Positions 22,129-33,093 of a stretch of DNA of 64,000 nt are shown piece by piece (position 1 is the stretch's first letter; the number at the start of each line of letters is the position of its first letter). The stretch comes from Cladocopium goreaui (Eukaryota; Sar; Dinophyceae; Suessiales; Symbiodiniaceae). The notes under the pieces were generated by a model. That model did no database searches. It was given only the letters and a program-made list of their open reading frames with translations, and was not told the DNA's origin. The stretch covers positions 613,217-677,216 of the forward strand of contig CAMXCT020001724.1 in assembly GCA_947184155.2 (NCBI GenBank), written 5' to 3'. The translations under genes were made by a program, and so were the position numbers.

Positions 22129-23733
22129 CTTGAATTCCATCAAGGTGATCCCAACATTTCCATTTGGATGTCTACAGCACCTCAAATGCCATCCCTGTCG
22201 TCTCCAGCACCAGTTTCTGGGGCTTCCAAACCCATCTGCACCTGTGCCCCACTGGCAAGGTCTATGTGAGTTGGGGGATGGTCACATTGCTACAAAAAAA
22301 GAATGCAGCCCAACTTAACAGACTTCAGGGATGATTATTTAGGGGTGATAGATACGATTGCCACTGCTGATACTGTTTGTGTTGCATCTTCTGTTGACGT
22401 CTGTGTCAGTCACGCTTTTCAAGAGTCATCATAGTGCTGGAAGACGATCAGATATACTCCCTGCATCAAGAGTAAGGGCTACCACTATCCATGTACTCAG
22501 GAGTGTTCCCCTGTTTGCCTCGCTGCCCAAAACCCTTGGACTCCCAAAATCATTCTCTTGGAATATCTTACGATATTTTCAGGGTGTTCCGAGCAATACA
22601 ACAACATTATAATTAATATACATTATATTATATATCAACCTGGAGGAAGGAAATTGGAGAAGACTTCAGGCACATCACTTTATCAGGCCGGAAAAATGTT
22701 GTGGGATCAGCTTTGTAGATAGAACTTTGCCAAACAAAAAAAACTATAGACAGTGGGATAGATCCTCAAGCGACAGAAATGGACCCCAAAGAAACATCGA
22801 ACACTTCAGGTGCTCCAAAAACCCCACCTCGCCGTCGCCTTGGAGTGGCCAGGGTGGGTTCGGTGTTCCATCCATGTTGCTGATGGATGTTCCATTGCAG
22901 TGTTAAATCCCAAGGGGGTTTTCACTCAGCACTCGGATGAGTTTCCTCGTGTCGATGATGAGTCCAAAACTTGGAGACTTTCTCTTGGCCTCTGAAAGTG
23001 GATGATCAAAAAGGATCAAAAAGGCACAGATTCCCTGAAATTGATACCCAAAATGAGGATGTCATGGATGTCCAATCATGCCCAGCCATCACCACGTATC
23101 ATCACCTTAAAGCTGCCCTAAGGCACAAGATCACCAGTCCCACATCGACGTTGGTACACGTGGCGCCGAGCCTTGGAGACTCTTTTATTCTGTTCCTCTG
23201 AGTAGGTAACGGCTTGGAATTTAAGGGCTCTCTAATGTATGATTTAAATTGATTGAATTGATTGCCTTGCCGTTTCGAATGAAACCCTCACATGTCTTCA
23301 TGGAATTTGTATGATAATCTTGATGAATTGAACATTTACCACCAAAAATCGAGAATAGCATTCACCAACAAATACGGGGAGCGAGATGGGATATGCATAT
23401 TCACCACCAAATTCCAACAAATACGATTATAGGATGGGTGGGAGATTCATCAACAAAGCTGGGGATCCACCATTGAGAAAGAAACATGTGGACAAGTTTA
23501 ATTACAAAGTTTCGCAGATCTGAAATTATCAAATCTAGCAAGGCCTTCCTTAGGTCGAGAAGGGCTTTTAAATAATTCTTCCAAAGCAGATCTACTGTAA
23601 GGTGACTTAAAGCATTTTTTGGATTGGCCCAAAATCACCCCCATCTTGAGGCTGCATCCCAGTTGTGAAGTAGCTATACCATGCTATCATTCCCATGTCT
23701 CTAAGTGGTGACGAGGTGAGCCTGGTCCCTGAC
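22129..23733. other. No confident gene
   Basis: Islands at 22190-22260, 22790-22860, 22940-23000 and 23050-23195 have plausible frames on one or both strands but no consistent splice pairs. The rest is AT-rich. Confidence 0.35.
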
Positions 23734-23812
23734 CTAATTCGTCTGTGCAGTGGCTTGTTCCACAGTCCGTGACTGAGCTCTCAAACGCACCTTCTCGAGT
23801 GCTATGTCGTTC
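23734..23812 (-). CDS. Candidate terminal exon of the calpain-like gene
   Basis: Minus strand, CAG acceptor at 23813-23815, open through NDIALEKVRLRAQSRTVEQA to an in-frame TAG at 23734-23736. It could be the end of the calpain gene or an internal exon with an unrecognised donor. Confidence 0.3.
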
Positions 23813-24049
23813 CTGGACCACGGAAGTTGATGGCTATGACTTGTGACACAGAAAACCCACCTGAACCATCCGATTGTTGAATTTTGCCCTGAATTTCCAC
23901 TCTGGAAAACCACTGGAAGAGGGTAGCTGACCCCCAAAGTCAACGATATACGCGATTGGATTGTACATCCTGGATGGGCATACATTGGTGCGGATTCTGT
24001 CCATCTAGAATCTTTGAAAATCGTTTTGAAGCATCCATTTTCGCTTAAC

Positions 24050-24092
24050 CTGATGCCAAGAAGCTGCATAGCGTCCACAACTACGTTACATT
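24050..24092 (-). CDS. Candidate calpain-like gene exon
   Basis: 43 bp on the minus strand, AAG acceptor, GT donor (ATCAG|GTTAAG). It encodes CNVVVDAMQLLGIR. The position, after the C2-like exon at 24263, would fit a following strand of that domain. Confidence 0.3.
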
Positions 24093-24262
24093 CTTTCATA
24101 TTGCGGAGTGATGTGTCATTCAATAGATATAAATAAGCAATGATTTATTAAGATGTCAACAGAATATTTCTAATTGACCACCACCAGGAACATCAAATCT
24201 GAGTCGTATTGGCTTCACTATCTGGATTCGGCATCGTGGAGGGGATGATCCAAATCTCCAGC

Positions 24263-24316
24263 CTGCCAGAAGGCAATGTCCACATTGCTACGTTCCCGTA
24301 GACTCAGGTCGAACGC
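24263..24316 (-). CDS. Calpain C2-like (domain III) exon
   Basis: A 54-bp phase-neutral minus-strand exon (GAG acceptor, GC donor GGCAG|GCTGG), 18 codons: AFDLSLRERSNVDIAFWQ. This fits the pattern of calpain domain III strands (F.L.V.E.T.V.I.L.Q). It follows the calpain core exons in order on the same strand. Confidence 0.45.
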
Positions 24317-24688
24317 CTCACAGCCCGGGCCCCGGACCGCAGGGGATGGATGGCAGTTTCACAACGGGTAGTTTTTTGCACTCCTGAACCGGAACCACTT
24401 GTTGCACTCCTAGACCCAAATTTCTTCCACTATTTATTTTGGTTGCTGAAATCTGCAGTCTTGTTTGCTTTTTCAGGTGAACTCCTCACGTGTGTTGGTA
24501 GATTGAAATCAACATTTTCCAAAGTAAAATCCAACAGAGGTAAAATCCAACATGTTCTGCTCTGAAATCGGTAAAACAAATCCTCAACATAACAACATAT
24601 GTACACATCTTACTTTTATCTTCTTTTGGCAGGTCCAAAAGCATGTTTTTTCCCCGGTATTCCCCGGTCAAATCTGCCCAGGGTGCAC

Positions 24689-24765
24689 CTGTCCCGGTCC
24701 CAACAAAGATGGCAGCCAGGCTTTCTCTCGAACCTCCAAACGTTTTGTTGACGTGCGCGTTTGAA
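24689..24765 (-). CDS. Candidate calpain linker exon
   Basis: The minus frame reads KRLEVREKAWLPSLLGPGQ up to a GT donor (GACAG|GTGCAC). Joined in frame to the next exon (AFDLSL...) it gives the usual approach to calpain domain III. The acceptor is uncertain, and another frame over this exon is also open. Confidence 0.35.
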
Positions 24766-25262
24766 GCGCTTGGAGCAGGACCCAGAAAGAAGTAAAAGTC
24801 ATGTTATGTGGGTAAAACAATGCCATAAACGGGTTTATACATGTTTATACATGTTTACACCACCCATTTATTATTGTTTTTACCACATTAAGTCATGTAC
24901 AAAAACGATTCTCTTTGTAAATGTTCAAACTGTTCTATCTTTATAGATTCATGAAGTGGATTCTTTTCTGCCTTTAAAGAATCATATAGATAGAAAAATT
25001 GTTAATTATCCTATCTATAATTAAGTGACGAAGATGGCTGATTTTTCTATCATACATATCGAGAATATAATAATCATATGATATATGGCTGATATATGGC
25101 CAAAATCCTATGGACATTTTAACTATCTCTTTTAAGGGACACCCAGATGGACGTAGACCCCACATCTGTGGCGTATCCCCCCAGCCCAACCTCCTGGTCC
25201 TCATCATCATCATCATCATCATCACCATCAACAAGAACAGCAACATTTGGGAGATTTGAAGA

Positions 25263-25371
25263 TACCCTCTGGTAAACTAAATTAACATAGCTATTGAAAA
25301 TGGCCATTTATAGTGGATTTACCCACTAAAAGAAGTGATTTTCCATCGCCATGTTAGTTTACCGGAGAGTA
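25263..25371. repeat. Foldback element, family A (109 bp)
   Basis: TACCCTCTGGTAAACTAAAT ... GTTAGTTTACCGGAGAGTA. A 5-bp duplication (TAAAT) in the left arm makes it longer than the 104-bp copies. Confidence 0.8.
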
Positions 25372-25573
25372 TTTGGGTGTTTCTTAAAATGATAGGATAC
25401 CCCAAAAAACCAATGGAGTTTCAATAAACATCCGTGGTGTGCCACGGACATCTTGGGCCTTGGGCCTTGGGCCAACGTCGTGGTTCCATCCCCAGCCTTT
25501 GTTGGCCTTTTCAGGGCCCTTTTATGTAAAAAAAACACCATCCAATGATATCTGTGTTCTGGGACGATCACAC

Positions 25574-25642
25574 CCAATCATGCCCTTCCGCCTCATGCCA
25601 ATCTTGATGGACACGACAAATTTCCACCTGTGCAAAGTACTC
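25574..25642 (-). CDS. Calpain core exon, end of protease domain
   Basis: A 69-bp phase-neutral minus-strand exon with a CAG acceptor (25643-25645) and GT donor (TTGG|GTGTGA). It encodes EYFAQVEICRVHQDWHEAEG. Calpain cores end FED-(2-3)-YF..VEIC.....W, so this joins exactly to the preceding FWMAFEDVK exon. Confidence 0.6.
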
Positions 25643-26301
25643 CTGCAAACGTGCAAACGTGCAGAAGGCAGTTGAACAAAGCGACGCGATGTGTCCATCT
25701 CTCTCCATACATACGATATATCGTATACAGTCAGTCCATTCTTTACAAATATGAAATTAATATGAACATATAGAGTCATAATTTTCCATAGTCTAGAGAC
25801 ATCTTCACCGATCCAACTATGAAATTATGTTGCTTCTTGGATAAATATAAATATACATATATGTATATAGTGTAATGGTAAACTATCACTTGGCTTTGGG
25901 ATTGATTACTGTGACAACAAAAAAGGAACCAGACTATGGACATGAAAAAAAAGTGTCGCAGTAGCTACAACCCAGGGATCAATCCACCATCACAGGGGTA
26001 GTTTAGATCATCCGGTTCGTCCTCCTGGTTTGGGCCAAACTATAGAGATTTCGCTTGGACAATTCGTCATGTCAACCCCAGAATAAACCATGATCATCTA
26101 AGAGAGCTTCATCCAAGTCATAATTTGCTCTCTGAACATGGTTTTCTCGCTTAAATAAATACGCTCTGGTAAACTGTTACACTTTGCGAACTGGAAAATC
26201 CGCAGTTTTCAGTTCGGTAAATCATGGTAAATCAAATAACAACGGGCCATTTTCATCCTTTTCTATAGCCAAACTCTTAGTTTTTCTCGCCATGGCCCGT
26301 C

Positions 26302-26357
26302 CTTCACATCCTCAAAGGCCATCCAAAAGATGGACATTGGGTCATCCATCAGAACGC
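26302..26357 (-). CDS. Calpain core exon with FWMAFED motif
   Basis: A 56-bp minus-strand exon entering in phase 1 and leaving in phase 0. TAG acceptor at 26358-26360; GA donor (GTGAAG|GACGGG). It encodes VLMDDPMSIFWMAFEDVK, matching the calpain 'DDG.FWM...DF' strand. The GA donor gives the family spacing to EYF; the alternative GT two codons earlier would shorten it. Confidence 0.6.
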
Positions 26358-26566
26358 CTAGACGACGGGTGAAAATGGGTCGTCTGACACGTTTACGTCA
26401 CCATATGTCATAGAGAAACTTAAATTGAAAAATGAAACTATAACATGATTGAAACAAATAAACAGAGCTATATATATTTGTATATATACATATATCTTGA
26501 AGAAAAAACATGCAGAAAATAAAACATCTGCATCTCTGGGACGAATCATGGCTCTGAGAGCCACGC

Positions 26567-26633
26567 CAGAGGAATTGATGACTTTCAACTCCTTTCGTAG
26601 TTCCGGGGTCCATCCATCCCAGTCCTGACATAA
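26567..26633 (-). CDS. Calpain core exon
   Basis: 67 bp on the minus strand, CAG acceptor (26634-26636), GC donor (TCTG|GCGTGG). It encodes LCQDWDGWTPELRKELKVIN, following the RNPWG exon in phase. Calpains have a W-(P/D)-LR..L helix here. The sequence GGCGT occurs at both the donor and the next acceptor, so the junction can slide. Confidence 0.55.
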
Positions 26634-27242
26634 CTGAAGAAGGGGGCACGAAATGTTTTTTCACATCTTGACATAACAGCGAAAATTTCAAATCGATGTT
26701 GACCCCACTGCCAAACGGATTTCCAGTATTTCATGCTTTCATCGTATGTATATATATATAGACATCAAAAAAAAGAATAAATATACCGATACATATACTT
26801 TACCTCTATATATATAATATATATATGTATATATATATATCTATATGTATATATATATGTATATGTATATATAATATCCCTATCGGTAATTGGTGGGGGG
26901 GGTGGGACCCCTGGTTTATTTTTTTTAATTAAATGGGGTACCCTGCAGTATGGTTTTTCCAAAATTCTTCAGTCAAGCATACCATCCGTTTATTTTTAAC
27001 ATAAGAAATTAATCCAGCACAATCCAGAATTAAACCAACTCAACTTTCTTCAGAATCTTAAGGAGGTGGGTGGACCCCCTGTTTTCGTAAGATTTTTCTA
27101 ATTAAACCAAAAAAATAAACCTAACACAGTGTACACCTGGTTTAATTTAGCTAGTGCAAGGGATATTATATATATACACATGTATATGTACAATTATATA
27201 TATATATAGGATCGACCATCAAAACAAACGGCCAACAACCAC

Positions 27243-27334
27243 CCCGTGCCGGTCCTTGCCCCACTTCCCTTTCCAGGTTCTGGGAGCATTTTGGCCCCAA
27301 GGATTTCGGATCCTTAGCGAAAAACGCGGCACGT
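27243..27334 (-). CDS. Calpain core exon with catalytic Asn (RNPWG)
   Basis: A 92-bp minus-strand exon, CAG acceptor at 27335-27337, GT donor (CACGGG|GTGGTT). It encodes PRFSLRIRNPWGQNAPRTWK and GKWGKD. The calpain Asn motif is 'L.RLRNPWG..EW.G.WSD', and both the NPWG and the W-K-G-x-W parts are present. It enters in phase 1 and exits in phase 0, matching its neighbours. Confidence 0.65.
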
Positions 27335-27359
27335 CTGGGTCACGATAAACATATGTATA

Positions 27360-27440
27360 CATATACGATGTCCATGTATAGAGATATGTATATATATATA
27401 TATATATGACTACTGTAAATATATATATATATAATAAAAC
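27360..27440. repeat. TA microsatellite
   Basis: (TA)n runs flanking a short TGACTACTGTAAA segment. Similar TA tracts lie at 26745-26875 and 27165-27210. Confidence 0.85.
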
Positions 27441-28377
27441 ATCAACATGCATCTACTTTTTATGTTTAATTATTCAATGTACACAGACATATGAAGATAT
27501 CTGAGCTGCAACAGCTGGTATAAGCTGAGATCATCGCGGATGGAGGAGGGGAACCCAAGAAAAACTCTATATAGATTGTATAGGCCATTTAAAAAAATAT
27601 ATACAATGATCTGGCTGAAGTGTAGTCTATAGTAATTCATAGTGATTCATGGCAATTCACTTACCTGAAAATTGCTGAAACTTGCGCGATCATTTGGGGA
27701 TGACTCCCCCTGCAAATAAACCATCATTCCAGTGACGTCAGGACGTGAGGTCGCGATCAAATTCATCCAGATCTGATTATACAGAAAATTAAACAGGAGC
27801 TCAAAAACATGGCTTATGGGAAATCAATCCCAAAAGTTTAAACTAAATGATTGTATATATATATATGATTCTATGACATTTTATCATATCTTATGATATT
27901 GTATGATGTCGTATGGTATTATATCATATTAATAACACATTATATCTACTCCAGCTTGGTGTTCATTATTACAAACCTCGGTTCTCCACAGCTCGGTGCT
28001 CAATGTTTTTTTCCGAGTGCCGTGTACGATCTGCTGTTGGGGATCCTGCTAGGTACAATCCAAAGAGCTCCTGCTATATGGTTATCAACCACAAATGGTT
28101 ATGGTTTATTGTACAACCATGGTAAAATGACAATAACCATAACCATTTATGGTTGATATATATATATATGGTAAAGATCCACAATATGGCATTATATGGT
28201 AAAATGGTAAAATGACAATCTGCGACATTATATAGAAAGATCCACAAAACAATAACCTTGGTATATACTTCCTTGACATTGGCAATTCTATGCAACTCTA
28301 TGGTTTGGAGGGTATACTCCATTTTCAGACAAAGCCAATTCTCAATGGGACCTGCCATCACGGCCACTCAGCCGCAC

Positions 28378-28457
28378 ACTTCACCAGGTGCTCTGTCTTG
28401 CCATCCACCACCACCTGCAGCGGCATCACATGGTAGCCATTGGAATTTTCCAGGATG
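28378..28457 (-). CDS. Candidate calpain exon between His and Asn motifs
   Basis: 80 bp on the minus strand, AAG acceptor, GT donor (GAAGT|GTGCGG). It encodes ILENSNGYHVMPLQVVVDGK and TEHLVK. Phases match the His exon before and the RNPWG exon after. This makes a longer His-to-Asn loop than usual in calpains. A direct join of the flanking exons with another donor is also phase-possible, so it may be optional or false. Confidence 0.4.
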
Positions 28458-28907
28458 CTTCATGATTCATGACTCAGGACAGGCCAAGGATACATCTAAG
28501 ACAAAGAGCCAAAGTAGAGACACGTGATACAAACCCTGAACTACTCGCAATCAATCTTGAGTTTGTTTGCATTATTCCCTTCCTTTTCCCGGACTTGCTG
28601 AGGAGGACCCCAAGATTACAAACTGCAAAATCTAAAATCTAAAAAATGGATTCTCAGTGGGATCGGCAATTGGAGTGTCCGTTTCTGATTTGGAAATTGG
28701 ATTGTAAATCCAGTTCCATGTTGAGTGATTGCCAATTGATTGGATCGATATTTGGAAACTCCAACTGGAAACAAACTCCCAGTTCGTTATACTGTAATTC
28801 AGAACTGTATCAGCATCAACTTGTCCAACTTGAATTAGAACCCAATCTATAGCTTCATTGGTTTGGACACGAATTTGCGCAATTTACAAGTGGGGGCCGC
28901 CACCATG

Positions 28908-29038
28908 TACGCTCTGGTAGTCAAACATGGCAATCGAATGCAATAAACAGTTCTCCATGTAGTTGTATGATTTACAAATTAAACATGCTACTTGTTTCAA
29001 TATTTTTTCGTCGCAAACTGTGAAATTACCAGAAGGTA
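28908..29038. repeat. Foldback element, family A-like, diverged
   Basis: TACGCTCTGGTAGTCAAACATGG ... CAAACTGTGAAATTACCAGAAGGTA. The ends match family A but the interior is different and longer (131 bp), with an AACAGTTC block seen in the 12307 copy. It lies immediately beside the calpain His exon. Confidence 0.55.
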
Positions 29039-29055
29039 TAAAGTCTTCACTCCTC

Positions 29056-29093
29056 GCCTCAGCCAAGTCCAGAATCCCATAAGCATGCGGAGC
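29056..29093 (-). CDS. Calpain core exon with catalytic His (PHAYGIL)
   Basis: A minus-strand exon after a CAG acceptor (29094-29096). It encodes APHAYGILDLAEA, the calpain catalytic-His strand (GHAY.IL.....). The end is placed at a GA donor (GAGGC|GAGGAG), which keeps phase with 28378-28457. A GT donor five bases downstream would instead keep phase with the RNPWG exon. Confidence 0.6.
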
Positions 29094-29429
29094 CTGGTTG
29101 AGGGCCCAAGAAAAATGGTGAGTTGTCATGGCTAATTTCGAAGCTAGTTGCAGCACCTGTGCTACTTAGTATGTATCTCTACATATATATATATATATAT
29201 ATTGATATTGATATTTATATGTATATGTATCCCATGGACATTGCAAAAAAAACTGAAGATATTGAAGGATCCAAGCTTGACCCATGGAAAGTTAACCAAG
29301 GGCAATGGTAACAAAAACACAAACAAAAGGATAAAACCATGTCGAGGAGTGGAACTGCAGCTTTGTGAGATGACTTCAGACTGTCAGTGAACTGGCGAAC
29401 CCCAGCTAAACATTAGTAATTGATATTAG

Positions 29430-29660
29430 ATATATATATATATATATATACAGTAATATATATATATATACACATTGTTCAATAGGAAAAAAAGGGAACA
29501 TACAGGGAAATCCATTGGAAATAGAGGTTTATAGCTGGGAAAATCATCTTCGGGATGATATGTATATATATATATATATGTATATTAATTTCAATCAATA
29601 AATAAATAAATATGTATATATATATATATAAATGTATCTATATATATAATTATATAATAT
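29430..29660. repeat. Series of TA microsatellites
   Basis: (TA)n at 29430-29475, 29560-29585 and 29611-29665, separated by short unique sequence. Another lies at 29180-29235. Confidence 0.85.
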
Positions 29661-29720
29661 ATCTAACATACTTTGAAACAAGTGGCCACACTTCAAAGCA
29701 CTTCAACGGCCCAGTGAATC

Positions 29721-29759
29721 CATTTCAGCTTCACCATCGCCACCAGGGCCAGAAGTCGC
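29721..29759 (-). CDS. Candidate 39-bp calpain exon
   Basis: Minus strand, CAG acceptor (29760-29762), GA donor (AAATG|GATTCA), 13 codons ATSGPGGDGEAEM. Phase-neutral and placed just before the His exon, where calpains have a variable Gly-rich loop. Other frames over it are open, so confidence is modest. Confidence 0.35.
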
Positions 29760-30049
29760 CTGCAAGCCCATCTCCTCTACGATGTGATGCTTGGACTTTT
29801 CGCAGGCTGGCGTCAGAAGGCAGGGGCAGGGACCCCCGGGGAGGTAAGCTGATTGGTAACATGTGCAACTTGTGGTTTTCAGTATTCTATATTTTGGATA
29901 TATCATATCTATTATATTTCAGTTTATCAACTACTGAAGAACTCCAACCGCACGTCGAACTTGCACTTTGACTCTGAAAATCATACACTCAACGAATAGG
30001 TTGTCTGAACATGGCTTACCACTGAAATCTCAAGGTTGGTCCTACCGTC

Positions 30050-30151
30050 CCGAGAAAAGTCGAGGTCATCTGCATGCGATGCGAGCTGGAGCAGCTGGGA
30101 CTCCACCAGGCCTTCTTCAGAACATCCCAGACCCAATAAGTAGCCTGCATC
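30050..30151 (-). CDS. Candidate calpain exon upstream of the His motif
   Basis: A 102-bp phase-neutral exon on the minus strand, CAG acceptor (30152-30154), GA donor (CTCGG|GACGG). It encodes DAGYLLGLGCSEEGLVESQL and LASHADDLDF. Calpains have a 'G.LLGCS' segment some residues before the catalytic His, which fits. No exon with the catalytic Cys (GDCW) was located further upstream. Confidence 0.45.
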
Positions 30152-30579
30152 CTGTCCATGGAGGGCTTGGGGCTTCTTGCTCCGTGATCCATGGCTTCGG
30201 CTTCCATTGCTGCGGATCAGAATGATCATGGAGGGATTATTCTAGTTGAAAAACTACAAGACGATCAACGATTATCAAAAATGTCCAAGAAAACTATTCA
30301 CAACCTGCTCTTGGCACAACCAAACATGTTCTCCCAAAGTACCGTTAAGTTTCGACCACTTTCCGCCTTTACAAGCTGATGGTTCCCCTGCCACTGAATT
30401 TATTTGCTTTATAAACCCATCTAACGTCATCTAAGTATAGATATACCTATCATGAACCCGACAGCTAGCCAAGTTATAAACCAACTTAGCTATCTATAGG
30501 GCACAAATGATGGATAATCCTCCCCGTTATCTGGGTGGACGTTGTTTCTTACCCCAGGCAGCCAGAAGTTACCCCATCC

Positions 30580-32425
30580 CAATGGCACACAGGGTTACCC
30601 CAGTCCAACCGGAAGTTACCCCAGGAACCAAATCCTATTGGCACACTGGTACCACGCCATCGTTGGTTTGGCAAACAAAATATAAAATATAAACAATGTG
30701 TCCGTGCCATTGCGGACCACATATTTAATACCATCTCCTTTTGTGATAAAACCATGTTGAAAGAGGGCAACCGCAATTGGCACACACGCATTGACAGCAA
30801 AACAGCTGCCTTCCATCCAAATGAGAAAAGTAACCAATTCTGCAGCACACGCCCCGTTTCCTTGTCATGACTCTGGACATGGATTCGTTTGATTTCGGTA
30901 CTTTAACTATCTGTTTCCTAATGGCACACCTAGTGCCAAATAAGTCGTGCAAAGCATCCCTGACCCGGGCCCCGGCGTGATCCTACGCCATTTACTAGAA
31001 CTTGCGCCAGCAGCATGGCACACCGCTTACGCCAAAGATCAATAATCTTCCGCCAGGTGGAAATCCTATTGGCACACCGACGGTCAAAGTGGACTAATTC
31101 TGAGGCAGGCAACTCAAATATATCTATTTAATTACTATGCGTTCAATGTACGCTTGTTAACCAAAAGTTGACAACCATATGCCGGATTGAACAGTCAGAA
31201 CTATCATCCTCCGCATGGCACACCAAATTTCATGGCATTTCCAACATCCAAACTTGGATGATGATCGACGTTACATTCCTATGGTTTCTATGATAAATTC
31301 TACTTCATGCCAATTAACCCTTTCATCCACTTCCCCATGGCACACCGCTGATCGGATCGACTTTCTTTTTTCAGGTCATCTTCTTATGCTTTTGGTTTCT
31401 TCCGCACAGCTTCCAGCCTTTTCACAAATCTCTTGGTTCTCTGCCCAAAACCGCGCCCTGCCCAAAACCAGCAGCACGAGCAATAACAGCAGCAGCAGCA
31501 GACCAAGCAGCAGACCATTGCAAAGCCTTTCCAAAACGGCTGGATTTTGACTGGCTGCAATTTTAACGAGGTCCGAACGAGGTGCGAGCGAGGTCCGAAC
31601 GAGGTCCGAAAACAAATTTTGGGAGACTGACCCCCTAAGTCTCCTGACAAACTCTTTGGTAGCCACACGCTTTCGCATTCTTTTCAGAACAGTAAAACTC
31701 AAGAGCTTTCAGCGGTGGAGCAGAGCAGGAAACCAAGCCAAGCAGCAGCTGCAGGCAAGAGCAAGGAGACAGAAGAGGAGACAAAGGGCGAGTAAGGGAG
31801 ACAGAGGGGAGAGAAAGGGACGCAAGCTTGGCAAACAAGGCGGCAGTGACAAATTTGAGCGGGCACAGACTGTTTGAGACGTAGGAACCGTGATAGCCAG
31901 GTAAGCATCGTGTGCCTATGCGAGGTGCCAAAAAAATACATCAGCAAGTTGAAGTCATAGGCGCTGCCCATGTGGGCCTCTCCACATTCCCCATAGGCAC
32001 ACCACGATTTGGCACAAGATCTTGTCATCGGCACTTGTTACAACATCGACCCAGCTCCCAAACTTGAACCCACTGGCACCAAATGGCAGGCACACCGATG
32101 TTAGCACAAGATCTGTTGTGCTGCACAAAATCATTGAAATACCCAGGGCCACATATTCTCTTTGACCGAGCATGCCACTTCGTTTGGATGTCACAAGTAT
32201 CAAACCAAGTAATAAACAAACACGTTTATGACAACCAGTGTGCCCCTGCGTTAAGTGCCCTGCAATGGACAAACAAACGATAAGAGGGTTTATGACTACA
32301 GATGGTAGGTTCATGTTGGTGAAATTCAGCGTGCCTATGCATTTTGTGGTCTTACAATAAGCAATGATCCAATGGAATAATAATACCATATGTATCTTTT
32401 ATACACATTTCCCCACGGCACACCG
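30580..32425. repeat. Region enriched in GGCACAC words
   Basis: The heptamer GGCACAC occurs at 30584, 30640, 30779, 30923, 31017, 31071, 31217, 31339, 31996, 32089 and 32417 on the plus strand, usually as (A/T)TGGCACACC, and as GTGTGCC at 31910. By chance about 0.2 would be expected. The surrounding sequence is not obviously repeated. It also holds a CAG-rich stretch (31490-31510) and GAGGTCCGAAC repeats (31568-31612). Confidence 0.6.
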
Positions 32426-32670
32426 ACCTGAGACAACTTCAGGGGAGACGAGACAAGAAACAACATGAACCCATTATGATTCATTATTATTCATCATTAG
32501 ATCACTATAAATCACTCTTAGTCACATTTCATCCCTACTGTTCGCTCTCAATCACCATTGCCAAAGGATATCGCCATTATGACATTATAGTCATATGATT
32601 GAGGTCAACTATAGTTACTATAGTTGCTATCAATCACTACCAATCACTATCAATCCCTTCACATTGAAAC

Positions 32671-32755
32671 CGTCCCGCGTTGTTCGAGCCCAAGAAGTTG
32701 ACCTTGCAGGAGACCAGCTTCGACCAGTTCAGGTCATCATCGTCGCTGTCATCAC
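32671..32755 (-). CDS. Candidate exon with Asp-rich start
   Basis: An 85-bp minus-strand exon, CAG acceptor (32756-32758), GT donor (GGACG|GTTTC). It encodes DDSDDDDLNWSKLVSCKVNF and LGSNNAG. Good sites on both ends. It may be the N-terminal part of the calpain-like gene or a neighbour. Confidence 0.4.
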
Positions 32756-33009
32756 CTGGAACGGTTTGTTTTTTGGACCGTTGGGTTCCCTCAATATGAC
32801 AATGTATACTGTACATATTCATATAATATCTATTGATATGTATATTATATATATACAATGTGTATGAATATATTCTAGTTGTAAATCAGCCAATACCTCA
32901 ACATTGATGGTTTCTATTTAGCACAGAACGGCTTCCCGTTGTCAAGTGTCTGTATAATCCCAAGTGTGGGAACAAAAAGCATATCAAAATGAATCGATTG
33001 TGTGTCTTG

Positions 33010-33093
33010 GAAACCAGCAGCCAGTGGAAGAAATGGGATGAGTCCAAAGCTTCGCCCAGCACTCCAGCGTCAGGATGGTTTTCGCCCCCAAGC
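33010..33093 (-). CDS. Candidate exon, frame uncertain
   Basis: Minus strand, CAG acceptor (33094-33096). Two frames are open and look coding: LGAKTILTLECWAKLWTH and AGVLGEALDSSHFFHWLLV. The low end was not fixed. Confidence 0.3.

Noticed and set aside
27214..27345. Plus-strand exon reading HFGPKDFGSLAKNAARL
   Set aside because: The minus strand over the same bases has the calpain RNPWG motif with matching phase on both sides, so the plus frame is taken as its shadow.
27678..27722. 45-bp minus exon with perfect GTAAGTG donor
   Set aside because: The same sequence recurs at 33.56 and 48.65 kb outside coding context, so it looks like a dispersed repeat.
31376..31702. 108-codon minus frame with a Leu-rich membrane-like stretch
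   Set aside because: The Leu run is encoded by a CAG/CTG microsatellite (31490-31510), and the three frames there give Leu, Cys or Ala runs alike.
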